A stretch of DNA of 45,294 bases from an uncultured Treponema sp. (GTDB taxonomy: Bacteria > Spirochaetota > Spirochaetia > Treponematales > Treponemataceae). The notes under the pieces are model-generated. The model was not told the DNA's origin. It worked only from the letters and a program-made list of their open reading frames with translations, and made no database searches. Positions 24,606-32,878 of this stretch are shown here, one piece after another. The stretch is taken from assembly GCA_937902125.1 (NCBI GenBank), contig CALDIB010000081.1, positions 1-45,294 on the forward strand. The letters are read 5' to 3'. The position numbers were made by a program, and so were the translations under genes. Position 1 is the first letter of the stretch; every line of letters begins with the position of its first letter.

Positions 24606-26018
24606 TTATCGTTTGGCTCCAGTTTTTCCAAGCCAATTTTCAATGTCCTTTGAAAGCGAGCTTCCGCCGGAATAGTGGACGGAAAGCCCTTCTGAAATTT
24701 TTGCCTTTGGAGCCAGCTTTGCTATTGCCGTGAGGCTTTGTCCAAAGCGGCCGCCGCCGTGGGAGCAAAAGGGCATTATTGTCTTTCCGGCAAAATCGCA
24801 GTTTTCCAAAAGCGTGGCGATGGGCATTGGAATTGACGCCCACCAGTTTGGATAGCCCAAAATGATTGTGTCGTATTCCGCCCACTTTGCGGCGTCGATT
24901 TTTGTCTTAAGCTCCGGCCGCGCCTGTTTGTGTTGGTCTCGCTGGGCTTCGTTCAGCACAGTGTTGTAGTTTGAGGAATAAGGGTGAACAAGCTCCAGCT
25001 CGATTATGTCAAAGCCCGTTTGCTTTTGAATTTCTCTGGCCACGCCGCGGGTGTTTCCGCCCCAAGAATAATAGACGATGAGCGCCTTTTTATTGGCCTT
25101 TGAATTTTCGTCAGGCAAAAGATTGTCCTCCCGGGTTTCCACAATTCCAGAAACGCTGTCATCGGCGTTGGCCGCAAGCCTAAGGCCCACATTGTAAGCG
25201 CGGCTTTCTTGGGGAAGGGCGGCGCGGTAGGCGCTCCTTAAATTTTTTCCAAAGTCGTTCCAGCCTCCGCCCCGATAAACCCGTCGGCTTCCATGGGAGG
25301 CGCCGCTGGGATTTGTTTGAGAAAGCGCGCTGTAAAGGTCATAGTAGTCAAAGCACCATTCCCCCACATTTCCGTAAATGTCGAACAAGCCGTTGGGATT
25401 TGGCTCAAAGCTTCCCACGGGAACGGTGGTTCCGCGATAAACGCCGGGGCGGGTTTCCAACACCGAGTCGTTAAAATAGTTTTGTTCAATTTGGTAGGGA
25501 TAGTGGCCGTAAAAATTCACGTCCTCCGCCCCGGGAACTTTGCGGGAATAAAAGGGCGTCGAAGTTCCGGCGCGAGCGGCGTATTCCCATTCCGTTTCGG
25601 TGGGCAAGCGGTAGCCGTTGGCCGCCCGGTTCCAGCGAACGCTTTTTCCGCCGTCCAAGATTGTGTATGCGGGAACGCGGCCATCTTTTTTGCTTAAGGC
25701 GTTGCAAAATTCCAAGGCTTCAAGCCAAGTCACGCTTTCCACAGGAAGTTTGTCGCCGGAAAAGTTGCTGGGATTTTTTCCGGTTATTTCCCGCCATTCT
25801 TTTTGAGTCACCTCAAACTTAGACAAGTAAAAAGAAGCTACGGTGGCGGAATGTTGTTTTTCGTCTCCGCTTCGCCAGTCTTCCGATTCCGGGCTTCCCA
25901 TAGTGAAGGAGCCGCCTTTTATCAAAACAAAGTCTTTGCCCGGTGAGGCAAATGTCGCCGCTTTTGTCATCGCAACAAGTCCTAAAGTAAAAAATATGGA
26001 ATAAAGAAATTTTTTCAT
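24606..26018 (-). CDS. Exported fusion of an FGE/SUMF1 domain and a flavodoxin domain
   Basis: 470 residues. A Sec signal peptide (MKKFLYSIFFTLGLVAMTKA) is followed by a formylglycine-generating-enzyme-like domain (~30-285: 'FVLIKGGSFTMGS', 'VTQKEWREITGKNPSNF', 'LPTETEWEYAARAG', 'NGLFDIYGNVGEW', 'RVYRGGGWNDF', 'VGLRLA'). The catalytic cysteine pair of true FGE is not seen. A linker leads to a flavodoxin domain (~315-465: 'KALIVYYSWGGNTRGVA' phosphate loop, 'IILGYPNWWASIPMP', 'MPFCSHGGGRFGQS'). Export of both domains is implied. A hairpin in the 70-nt gap separates it from the CMD-cupin gene upstream. I know of no defined role for this pairing. Confidence 0.85.
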   Translation of the reverse strand: MKKFLYSIFFTLGLVAMTKAATFASPGKDFVLIKGGSFTMGSPESEDWRSGDEKQHSATVASFYLSKFEVTQKEWREITGKNPSNFSGDKLPVESVTWLEALEFCNALSKKDGRVPAYTILDGGKSVRWNRAANGYRLPTETEWEYAARAGTSTPFYSRKVPGAEDVNFYGHYPYQIEQNYFNDSVLETRPGVYRGTTVPVGSFEPNPNGLFDIYGNVGEWCFDYYDLYSALSQTNPSGASHGSRRVYRGGGWNDFGKNLRSAYRAALPQESRAYNVGLRLAANADDSVSGIVETREDNLLPDENSKANKKALIVYYSWGGNTRGVAREIQKQTGFDIIELELVHPYSSNYNTVLNEAQRDQHKQARPELKTKIDAAKWAEYDTIILGYPNWWASIPMPIATLLENCDFAGKTIMPFCSHGGGRFGQSLTAIAKLAPKAKISEGLSVHYSGGSSLSKDIENWLGKTGAKR

Positions 26019-26042
26019 AAGCGTTTCGCAAAAAATATTTTA

Positions 26043-26086
26043 GGGTATCTCTAAAAACTCACCTTTGGTGATTTTTTAGAGAACCC
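26043..26086. repeat. Intercistronic hairpin
   Basis: GGG...CTCTAAAAA..CACC pairs with GGTG..TTTTTAGAG...CCC with small internal bulges, between the CMD-cupin gene and the FGE-flavodoxin gene. The CTCTAAAAA arm recalls the palindrome at 34713. It may set the expression ratio of the two genes or partly terminate transcription. Confidence 0.6.
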
Positions 26087-26088
26087 GA

Positions 26089-26844
26089 TTATTTCAATTT
26101 GCCGTAATCCTCATCGCTCACCGGCTCAAGCCAAGCGGCTCCGCTTTCTTCCCCAGGAATTTCCAGGGCAAGGTGGGAAAACCAACTGTCGGCCGCCGCT
26201 CCGTGCCAATGCTTTACGCCGGCGGGAATATTTACAACGCTTCCGGGAAGCATTTCCACGGCAGGCTTTCCTTCTTCCTGATACCAGCCCCGGCCGCCAA
26301 CGCAGACGAGGGTTTGGCCGCCGCCGGATTTTGCCTTGTGAATGTGCCAATTGTTGCGGCAGCCCGGCTCAAAGGTCACATTGAAAATCGGAATCTGTTC
26401 TTTTGAAACTGGAGCCAGATAACTTTGCCCCACAAAATATTTTCCGTAAGGATTTGGCTCGCCTATGGGAAAGAAGATTGTGTTTTGGTAGCGGTCTTTT
26501 TCTGTCCGGGCGGACGCGCTTTCATTCCAAACGTCTTTTGCCAGCCTAAAAACCGCCCAGCCTTTTGGCCAGCCGACATACATTGTAGCGTGGGTGATGA
26601 TTGCGGCAATCTCTTCTTTTGTAACTCCCCGGGCCTTGGCGTTTTGCAAATGGTAGAGCAACGAAGAGTCTGTGATTCCGCTTGCCATCAGCGACACCAC
26701 GGTGACAATGCATTTGGTCTTTAGGTCAATTCCGCTTTCGTTCCACACTTCGCCAAAAAGAATGTCGTCGTTCAAATGGGCGAACATGGGAGCGAAGTCT
26801 CCCAGTTGCGCTCTTCCCGCAGTTTGAGTTATTTTTTCCGCCAT
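26089..26844 (-). CDS. Carboxymuconolactone decarboxylase-like and cupin two-domain protein
   Basis: 251 residues, no signal peptide, so cytoplasmic. Residues ~15-105 form a CMD/AhpD-like helical domain ('GIDLKTKCIVTVVSLMASGI...LQNAKARGVTKEEI'); it has one Cys but not the CxxC pair of AhpD. Residues ~140-250 form a cupin ('FEPGCRNNWHIHKAK', 'GRGWYQEEGKP', 'VNIPAGVKHWHGA') with metal ligands H-x-H and a later His. Such two-domain proteins are widespread beside oxidoreductases and often annotated as quinol or peroxide-related, but the reaction is unknown. It starts 11 nt after the exported flavodoxin, in the same unit. Confidence 0.87.
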   Translation of the reverse strand: MAEKITQTAGRAQLGDFAPMFAHLNDDILFGEVWNESGIDLKTKCIVTVVSLMASGITDSSLLYHLQNAKARGVTKEEIAAIITHATMYVGWPKGWAVFRLAKDVWNESASARTEKDRYQNTIFFPIGEPNPYGKYFVGQSYLAPVSKEQIPIFNVTFEPGCRNNWHIHKAKSGGGQTLVCVGGRGWYQEEGKPAVEMLPGSVVNIPAGVKHWHGAAADSWFSHLALEIPGEESGAAWLEPVSDEDYGKLK

Positions 26845-26855
26845 AACTTTGTCCT

Positions 26856-27383
26856 CTACTTTATCAATGCCTCAACATATTTTTTGATTTCGTCGCCGCT
26901 TGCGCGGGAAAAATCTTTTCCGCCCTTGTAGTCGGCGCCTTTGGCAAATTTGGCAAGGTCGCTTCCGCTGCGGCCAAGTCCGCTTCCGCCGGAACTGCAA
27001 ATGGCGACCAATTTTTTTCCGTTCCAGTTTTGGCTTTCAACAAAGGTGTACATGATTTTTGGCGCGTACGCCCACCAAATTGGATAGCAGACAACAACCG
27101 TGTCGTAAGAAGAAAGGTCAATCTTGTTTGAAATGGCGGGGCGTCTTTTTGGGTCGTTGCATTCTATCGTGGTAAGGGATTTTTTGTCGTGCCAGTTCAA
27201 GTCCGCGTTTGTGTATTTGTGAACGGGAACAATTTCAAAAATGTCCGCTCCCATGGCCTCCGCCGCTTTTTTTGCCATGCGCTCGGTTGTTCCCGTGGCG
27301 CTAAAATAAACGACGGCGGTTTTTGCAAAGGCTCCAGTCATAGTCACAGCTCCTATCAAAAGTCCAAAAATAAATTTTTTCAT
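26856..27383 (-). CDS. Exported flavodoxin
   Basis: 175 residues. A Sec signal peptide (MKKFIFGLLIGAVTMTGAFA) is followed directly by a flavodoxin: FMN phosphate loop 'VVYFSATGTTERMAKKAA', ring-binding 'VVCYPIWWAYAPKIM' and 'ICSSGGSGLGRS'. Flavodoxins are normally cytoplasmic electron carriers; here the protein, or its FMN, would work outside the inner membrane. Spirochaetes do move flavin in the periplasm (the Treponema Ftp system is established), so a periplasmic flavoprotein is plausible. It is the first gene of the minus-strand unit, 123 nt from the divergent LysR gene. Confidence 0.88.
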   Translation of the reverse strand: MKKFIFGLLIGAVTMTGAFAKTAVVYFSATGTTERMAKKAAEAMGADIFEIVPVHKYTNADLNWHDKKSLTTIECNDPKRRPAISNKIDLSSYDTVVVCYPIWWAYAPKIMYTFVESQNWNGKKLVAICSSGGSGLGRSGSDLAKFAKGADYKGGKDFSRASGDEIKKYVEALIK

Positions 27384-27455
27384 AACAACGCCTCCAATTT
27401 AGGAATGATTTTAGCGCGCGGCTTAAAAAAAATACAATGCTACTTTTTTCTTCCA

Positions 27456-27474
27456 CTATGCTTAAAAAGCATAG
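27456..27474. promoter_or_regulatory. Probable LysR-type operator
   Basis: CTATGCTT-AAA-AAGCATAG is a perfect 8-bp inverted repeat and contains a T-N11-A LysR box. It lies in the 123-nt gap between the exported flavodoxin gene and the LysR gene, 21 nt upstream of the regulator's -10 box. Confidence 0.7.
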
Positions 27475-27506
27475 CAATATTTTTAAAATTATATTACAAT
27501 GAACCT

Positions 27507-28379
27507 ATGTTCATAGAAAGCTACATAATTCGCCAGCTTGCCGCCTTTGCGGAATATGGAAGCCTTACCCGCGTAGGCGAGGAATTGGGCATAACCCAGC
27601 CCACCATCAGCAGGGCGATGCAAAAACTTGAGTCCGAAATCGGGGCGCCCCTTTTTGAGCGTTCCAAAAATCGAATCGCGCTGAACGAAAACGGAAAATT
27701 CGCCGCCAAATACGCAAAAAAAATTATGGACTTGCAAAATGAGATGATAGAAAAAACCCGCGCCCGGGCGCACCTTCAAAAAAAATTCGCGGTGGGCTCG
27801 GTGGCAATCCAGCCGGCGGTTTGCGCCGTTGGCCACGCAAAAAATCTTTACGCCGGCATAGAAAGCCGCTACGACATTGACGACAACGAGCTTAATCTTA
27901 TTCGGGGCTTGACGGACGACGTTTACCAAATGATAATTTTGCTCCGTCCTTTTGAAGACAAACTTTTTGAATGCCAAAAATATTTTACGGAAAGACTTTC
28001 TGTAATGCTTCCAAAATCCCATCCGTTGGCATCAAGAAAATCCGTGGCGCTAAAAGACCTTGCCGGCGAAACTTTCGCGGTTTACAACAATGTGGGCTTT
28101 TGGGAAAAAATCAAGCGAGAAAAAATTCCCGGCGTTAAATTTGTACAACTTGTCCGCCACGGCGACGATGACCCCATTACGGCGATAACGGCAGTCAGCG
28201 ACATGCCCAGTTTTATTTCCGACCGCACCACCGCTTTCACGCTTCCAAAAAACCGCGTGGCCATTCCCATTTCCGACAAAGAAATGAACGCCACATTTTA
28301 CGCCGTGTTCAAAAAGAAAAACGCCCCCCTTTGGCGCGACCTTCTTGACGCGATGAAAAAAGAGGCTTCAAAAAAATAA
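27507..28379 (+). CDS. LysR-family transcriptional regulator
   Basis: 290 residues from ATG 27507. The frame extends upstream to 27189 but that part is antisense to the flavodoxin gene. The N-terminal winged helix-turn-helix is canonical ('FAEYGSLTRVGEELGITQPTISRAMQKLESEIGAPLFER'), and the rest is the periplasmic-binding-protein-like effector domain. A TACAAT -10 box lies only 6 nt before the ATG and no ribosome-binding site is seen, so the mRNA may be leaderless. The divergent position and the palindromic LysR box suggest control of the flavodoxin/CMD-cupin/FGE-flavodoxin unit and of itself. The effector is unknown. Confidence 0.93.
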   Translation: MFIESYIIRQLAAFAEYGSLTRVGEELGITQPTISRAMQKLESEIGAPLFERSKNRIALNENGKFAAKYAKKIMDLQNEMIEKTRARAHLQKKFAVGSVAIQPAVCAVGHAKNLYAGIESRYDIDDNELNLIRGLTDDVYQMIILLRPFEDKLFECQKYFTERLSVMLPKSHPLASRKSVALKDLAGETFAVYNNVGFWEKIKREKIPGVKFVQLVRHGDDDPITAITAVSDMPSFISDRTTAFTLPKNRVAIPISDKEMNATFYAVFKKKNAPLWRDLLDAMKKEASKK

Positions 28380-28499
28380 ACGAATCCCCTGCGAAAAGCG
28401 GAACGGATTGCCCCCCTCCGCGGGAATAAGGGCGGCTCCGCCTCGCTCCAGCGTTCAGCCAAAAACTAAAACAAAGCCGCCCAAATGCCTCTTTTTCAA

Positions 28500-29588
28500 T
28501 CACCAGACAGAGAAGAACAAACCTGCCAGCGGCGAAAATACAATCATTATCACAGAGAATATGAACGACTCCATGGAAATGAGAGTGGCCCGCCGCTCTG
28601 ACGGGAACATATTTTGCAAAAGCGCGTTTGTCCTGACTTGCAACGCGTCGTCGGCCATAGAAGACAAAAAGCCTCCCAGCGCCATAACAACGTAAAGGCC
28701 TGAATGTTCCATCGCCACGCCCGCCAAAATTACGGCGCAGCTAAGCGCCAGAATAAAGCGGTAGCGGACTTTCTTTGCCATAAGAATCAGCCGCGCTCCC
28801 ACAACGCCTCCAGCTTGCATGGCCAAAAGCGCCAGTCCCAGCGCCCACTTTGGAATTCCCGCCATGGGAAGCTTTGCCTGCAAAAAGAACAAAAGCAAAA
28901 TGTCCAAGGCCCCCGCAAAAGAGTTTGTGAACATTAAGAGCGTCGCGCGCCTTTCTTCCTTTAGGAACAAAAAGCTGTCTGCAAAACAATGCCTTATTTC
29001 TTTCAAAACGCCGCCTTTTCTTGAAGGCTCTCCCAAGCGAATTTCCACAAGGCCTGAAAGCAGCGCCAACTGAATGATTGCAGTCGCTATTCCAGTGGAG
29101 TAAGCCAGCTTGTAGCCGATTACCAGCGCGAATCCCGCCGTCAGCGTTGAAAGTCCTTCGCAAGCGCGATAAATGATTAACTGGTTGGAAGCGTATTTTT
29201 CAAACCGTTCTTCCTGCCCCACAGACTTTAGCGAGTCGTAAGCCAAAGCGTCGCCAGAACCAGATGAAAAATTATAGTTCAGAGCGTGAAAGGCTATGGA
29301 CAAACACACCAGCGGAAAATTGTTTGAAAACACCATCACGATGTTTCCAATCATTCGCATAAGGCACGAAACGACCAGCGTTTTTTTTCGGCCAAAAACG
29401 TCCGCAATCACTCCCGAAGGAATTTCAAACAAGACGCTTACAATGTGAAACACGGTTTCCGCAAAGCCTATTTGAGCCAGCGAAAATCCCCGCGCGGCAA
29501 GAATCGCGACCCAGGCTCCCGAAAGGGAAATCTGCGCGAAAATCGCCGACGAATACAATCTGTTTATTTGTTTTTTTATGTTCAACAT
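28500..29588 (-). CDS. Major facilitator superfamily transporter
   Basis: 362 residues from ATG 29588 (MLNIKKQINRLY); the frame could be extended to 29660 but the extra residues are not membrane-like. About 11-12 hydrophobic helices, with the MFS loop motif 'GVIADVFGRKKTLV' between helices 2 and 3 (~55-70). The 'SSGSGDALAYDSL' segment is seen in MFS exporters of drug or small-molecule type from Firmicutes and spirochaetes. The substrate cannot be read. The gene stands alone between the LysR gene (convergent) and the XRE regulator; the 285 bp upstream (29589-29873) show no other gene. Confidence 0.87.
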   Translation of the reverse strand: MLNIKKQINRLYSSAIFAQISLSGAWVAILAARGFSLAQIGFAETVFHIVSVLFEIPSGVIADVFGRKKTLVVSCLMRMIGNIVMVFSNNFPLVCLSIAFHALNYNFSSGSGDALAYDSLKSVGQEERFEKYASNQLIIYRACEGLSTLTAGFALVIGYKLAYSTGIATAIIQLALLSGLVEIRLGEPSRKGGVLKEIRHCFADSFLFLKEERRATLLMFTNSFAGALDILLLFFLQAKLPMAGIPKWALGLALLAMQAGGVVGARLILMAKKVRYRFILALSCAVILAGVAMEHSGLYVVMALGGFLSSMADDALQVRTNALLQNMFPSERRATLISMESFIFSVIMIVFSPLAGLFFSVW

Positions 29589-29873
29589 AATATGCCGCCC
29601 CTTAACGGCAAAAAAAATTGGCGGCCCCGACAAAACAATTTCGCGGGGCAAATCAAGCAAAAAGGGGAGCGGATTTTAGAATGTCATGGATTTCTTGGAA
29701 AAAAATTAGAAAGCCGTCGTTTTCCGAAAAAGACCCACTACCCCTACTGACGGGGCGAGAATGAACCTTTTGCTAAAAATAAAACTGACGTTTTCCACAT
29801 GATGCGGTAATTATACGGCGAGTTTTTTAATTTGTCAAGCAGGAACATTGGAAAAACCCAAGCGAGGGGGCTT

Positions 29874-30254
29874 CTAGCGTTCGCGGCGGCGTTCGGAATA
29901 ACCTCGGACAGTTATGGCGTTTGAAACTTGGCGCAGAATTTCTTTTGAAATGTCGTCGTAAGAATTTTGAAAGGCTTTTTTAACTGAATCGTTTATGGCC
30001 GCCGTCAACTTTTTGTCAATCGCAAAATCCGTGTCCGGCTCGTTGTAAATTTCGGCGGGCTTTTTGTTGAACAAGTTGCAAAGGTTGGCCAATATCTCGT
30101 CGCTGATTCCTGTCTTTCCGCCCTCGATATTGGCTATATGCGACGTTGAAAAACCCAGTTTTTCGGCAAGAGCTTCTTGGGTCAAGCCCGCTTCCTCGCG
30201 AAATCGGCGGACATTCTTGCCCAAGGCTTTTCTTATGCTTTGAATGTTAGTCAT
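29874..30254 (-). CDS. XRE-family helix-turn-helix regulator
   Basis: About 126 residues from ATG 30254 (MTNIQSIRKALG); an in-frame start at 30284 gives ten more residues. The N-terminal HTH_3 domain is complete ('NVRRFREEAGLTQEALAEKLGFSTSHIANIEGGKTGISDEILANLCNLF'), followed by a ~50-residue helical tail that may dimerise. A TATAAT box on the minus strand near 30311-30316 and the palindrome at 30291-30303 lie upstream, suggesting self-control. The neighbours are a transporter and the ketosynthase cassette, either of which could be its target. Confidence 0.88.
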   Translation of the reverse strand: MTNIQSIRKALGKNVRRFREEAGLTQEALAEKLGFSTSHIANIEGGKTGISDEILANLCNLFNKKPAEIYNEPDTDFAIDKKLTAAINDSVKKAFQNSYDDISKEILRQVSNAITVRGYSERRRER

Positions 30255-30290
30255 AGCGCTAAGGTAAAACATCAATTCCGGCAATGGAAT

Positions 30291-30303
30291 AGAGTTAAAC
30301 TCT
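30291..30303. promoter_or_regulatory. Palindrome upstream of the XRE regulator, candidate operator
   Basis: AGAGTT-A-AACTCT, a 6-bp inverted repeat with 1-nt centre, lies just downstream of the putative -10 box of the XRE gene. This is a common position for autorepression by XRE proteins. Confidence 0.45.
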
Positions 30304-30326
30304 TGGCGCTACGACTATTATAAAAG

Positions 30327-31574
30327 TCACACTCTCTTGAAAATCAAGGATGTGTTCACTCCGCCAAAAGCGAAGTTGTTTGACATTACGATGTCCGTCT
30401 GAATTTCCCGGCCGCTTCCCATGATGTAATCAAGCTTTCCGCATTCAGGGTCAAGATTTTCAGCGGTCAAGTTGAGAGTCGGGTGGAACCAGCCTTCCCG
30501 CATCATGTTGATTGCGACCCAAGCCTCCAAAGTTCCGCAGGCGCCAAGAGTGTGGCCCGTGTAGCTCTTTGTGGAGCTGATGGGAACAGCGCGCTTGAAA
30601 ACGCCTTCGGTGGCCGTTGTTTCGGCGACGTCTCCGTGGCCGGTGGCTGTTCCGTGGGCGTTGATGTAGCCAATTTGGTCGGGGCTGATTCCCGCGTCCT
30701 CAATGGCCAGCGCGATGGCTTTTCCCATTGTGTCCGGGTTGGGAGTGGTGATGTGGTTTCCGTCTTGGTTTGTTCCAAAGCCGATGATTTCCGCGTAGAT
30801 TTTGGCGCCGCGAGCCTTGGCGTGTTCGTATTCCTCAAGAATCAAAGTGCCCGCGCCTTCTCCGATTACCAAACCGTCCCGCTCCTTGCTGAAAGGACTG
30901 GGGCTTGTCTTGGGAGCGTCGTTCTTCACGCTGGCGGCAAAAAGGGTGTCAAAAATGTCAGAGTCGGCCGCGCTCAATTCCTCCGCGCCGCCGGCCAGCA
31001 TCATGTCCTGAAAGCCGTAGGCGATTTGCTCGTAGGAATATCCGATTGACTGGCTGCCTGAAGTGCAGGCTGTGTTTGTGGTGATGATGCGGCCGCGAAT
31101 TTGGAAATAAACGCTAAGGTTTGAGGCGGCGGTTTGAGGCATGGCGCGAACATAAGTTGTGGCGTTCATCTTGGAGCAGTCGTCGTGCTCAAGCATGTGG
31201 CAAAATTCCATATTGGCGTCCATGCTTCCCATGCAAGAGCCGTATGAAATTCCTGTCCGGCCGTTGTGAAGCTCTTCCAAAACGTTTCCGTCCGCGTCAA
31301 CCAAGCCGGCCATGCGCAAGGCGTCGTCCGTGGCTTGAAGCGCCAATCTTGAAACGCGGCCCATTGAGCGGGTCTTTTTGCGGTCGTATTTGCGCAAGGG
31401 CTTTGTGTAGGGGGCGGCCAGACGAGTGTTCATTCCCACGCCGTAGCGATCCCAATCGTCCATGCGGACGACGCAGTTTTGCAAACCTTTTAAAGTTGCC
31501 AAGATTTCAGGCCAAGTGTCGCCAAGGGAAGAGCAAACTCCGCCGCCTGTTATTACAACTCGTCTTTTGTTCAT
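30327..31574 (-). CDS. fabF: Beta-ketoacyl-ACP synthase II (FabF/ApeR-like)
   Basis: Elongates an acyl chain by condensing it with malonyl-ACP. 415 residues, normal for KAS II. The Cys-His-His triad is visible: 'TNTACTSGSQS', 'NAHGTATGHGD' and 'SYTGHTLGACG', with the usual 'SNNFAFGGVNTSLIFKR' ending. It is the last of four minus-strand genes (KAS, hotdog dehydratase, ketoreductase, KAS), starting 1 nt after the reductase stop. The order matches apeO-P-Q-R of aryl-polyene clusters. It could also serve housekeeping or a special fatty-acid supply. Confidence 0.93.
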   Translation of the reverse strand: MNKRRVVITGGGVCSSLGDTWPEILATLKGLQNCVVRMDDWDRYGVGMNTRLAAPYTKPLRKYDRKKTRSMGRVSRLALQATDDALRMAGLVDADGNVLEELHNGRTGISYGSCMGSMDANMEFCHMLEHDDCSKMNATTYVRAMPQTAASNLSVYFQIRGRIITTNTACTSGSQSIGYSYEQIAYGFQDMMLAGGAEELSAADSDIFDTLFAASVKNDAPKTSPSPFSKERDGLVIGEGAGTLILEEYEHAKARGAKIYAEIIGFGTNQDGNHITTPNPDTMGKAIALAIEDAGISPDQIGYINAHGTATGHGDVAETTATEGVFKRAVPISSTKSYTGHTLGACGTLEAWVAINMMREGWFHPTLNLTAENLDPECGKLDYIMGSGREIQTDIVMSNNFAFGGVNTSLIFKRV

Positions 31575-31575
31575 A

Positions 31576-32313
31576 TTATATGATTCCTCCGTTTACATTG
31601 ATTACTTGTCTTGTTATGTATGACGCGCCTTCCGACAAAAGGAAGACGGCCGCGCTGGCGATTTCTTCAGGCTTTCCGGCGCGCTGCATCGGAATTGTGG
31701 GCAAAATCATGTCGAGCGGCGCGTCCTTAATCATTTCCGTTTCAATAACGCCGGGCGCGATGCAGTTTACCGTAATCTTTCGCTTGGCCAACTCAACGGC
31801 CAACGCCTTTGTCGCGCCGATGATTCCAGCCTTGGAAGCGCTGTAGTTGACCTGGCCCCGGTTTCCCATAACGCCGCTTACAGAGGCGATGGTGATTATG
31901 CGGCCTTTCTTTTGGCGGCACATGGGCATTACCAAAGGCTGAATGACGTTGTAAAATCCGTCAAGGTTTGTGTGAATGACGGCGTCCCAACTTTCGGCGG
32001 TCATTCCTGGAAAGGCCGCGTCACGGCAAATGCCCGCGTTTTGCACGATTCCCCAAAGCGCGCCGTTGGCTTCAGTCCACGCGTTAAGCTTGGCCTCGCA
32101 GTCGGCGCGGTCGCTAAGGTTGAACTGAATCAATTCTCCGCTTCCGCCCGCCGCCTTTATTTGCTCAAGGACAGATTGGGCTTTTTCTTTTCCGTGATTG
32201 TAGTGGGCAACAACATAGTATCCTTCTTTGGCGGCGGCAATGGCGATGGCCGCTCCAATTCCGCCCGAAGCGCCGGTGACCAAAACTTTCTTTCCAGAAT
32301 TTTCTTCGCTCAT
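31576..32313 (-). CDS. fabG: 3-oxoacyl-ACP reductase (FabG/ApeQ-like SDR)
   Basis: Reduces 3-oxoacyl-ACP to 3-hydroxyacyl-ACP with NADPH. 245 residues from ATG 32313 (MSEENSGKKVLV; AGGAG 10 nt upstream); the frame extends to 32349 without a start signal. Short-chain dehydrogenase motifs are 'VTGASGGIGAAIA', 'VQNAGI', the catalytic Ser of 'TIASVSGVMG', and 'YSASKAG' with Tyr and Lys, ending 'INVNGGII'. It is third in the four-gene ketosynthase cassette, with 70 nt before it and 1 nt after it. Confidence 0.93.
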   Translation of the reverse strand: MSEENSGKKVLVTGASGGIGAAIAIAAAKEGYYVVAHYNHGKEKAQSVLEQIKAAGGSGELIQFNLSDRADCEAKLNAWTEANGALWGIVQNAGICRDAAFPGMTAESWDAVIHTNLDGFYNVIQPLVMPMCRQKKGRIITIASVSGVMGNRGQVNYSASKAGIIGATKALAVELAKRKITVNCIAPGVIETEMIKDAPLDMILPTIPMQRAGKPEEIASAAVFLLSEGASYITRQVINVNGGII

Positions 32314-32383
32314 AGTTTTACAACTCCTTGCCATGCGGCTATCCAGCATTTTTGGCTTGGCGGCATTTTTACCGCCGCTCCCC

Positions 32384-32878
32384 TCAATGCGTGTACAATA
32401 CTTTTAAATCGTCCGTTTCCATCACGGTTACAGTGGTGGAAATGACAGGCTCCTCAGGGTTTTCGCTGGAAAATGCTTCGCCCGAATAAGTCAAGATGTC
32501 TTCCATTTCGTCAACCTTCTTGATTTTTACACGGACGCTTGTTCCCGCTTTAAAGAAGGGAACTTTGGCCGAATAATTCAAAAGGCTTAGCAAAAATCCA
32601 GGGCGCGGAGGCTTTCCATTTTCGTAGCCGGTCACGCCGCTCAAGGCGCTGATGCTTTGGGCAATCATTTCAAAGGCCACGTAAGAAGGAACTCCCCCTA
32701 TTTCCTTATCATAAAAGATATGCTCTTTTGTTACAAGGGATTCGCTTTCCAAAGTCCGCGCCTGGGTGTCGTGTTGGGTCAATCGGTCCAGCAAAAACAT
32801 TTTGCTTTTGTGGGGAACCAAGTTGATTAACTGCTCCGCCGGAACAGTCTGGGGCAATGTGTAAAGTTTTTCAGCCAT
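32384..32878 (-). CDS. Hotdog-fold 3-hydroxyacyl-ACP dehydratase, ApeP type
   Basis: 164 residues. The hotdog domain carries 'LVPHKSKMFLLDRLTQHD', the active-site segment of the ApeP-like FabZ family, with the catalytic His in VPHK, and 'GVPSYVAFEMIAQSISAL', where the helix has Glu. It should remove water from 3-hydroxyacyl-ACP to give the trans-2-enoyl product. No enoyl reductase is present in the cassette, so double bonds may be kept, as in polyene synthesis. It overlaps the upstream ketosynthase by 8 nt. Confidence 0.85.
   Translation of the reverse strand: MAEKLYTLPQTVPAEQLINLVPHKSKMFLLDRLTQHDTQARTLESESLVTKEHIFYDKEIGGVPSYVAFEMIAQSISALSGVTGYENGKPPRPGFLLSLLNYSAKVPFFKAGTSVRVKIKKVDEMEDILTYSGEAFSSENPEEPVISTTVTVMETDDLKVLYTH

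Noticed and set aside
24606..25100. Separate flavodoxin gene instead of a fusion with the FGE domain
   Set aside because: The frame is continuous through the linker, with no internal RBS plus start codon and no signal peptide at the flavodoxin domain.
29589..29873. RNA gene in the 285-bp gap between the MFS and XRE genes
   Set aside because: Only a weak CCCC/GGGG hairpin near 29742-29757 is visible; no tRNA cloverleaf or known RNA motif is found.
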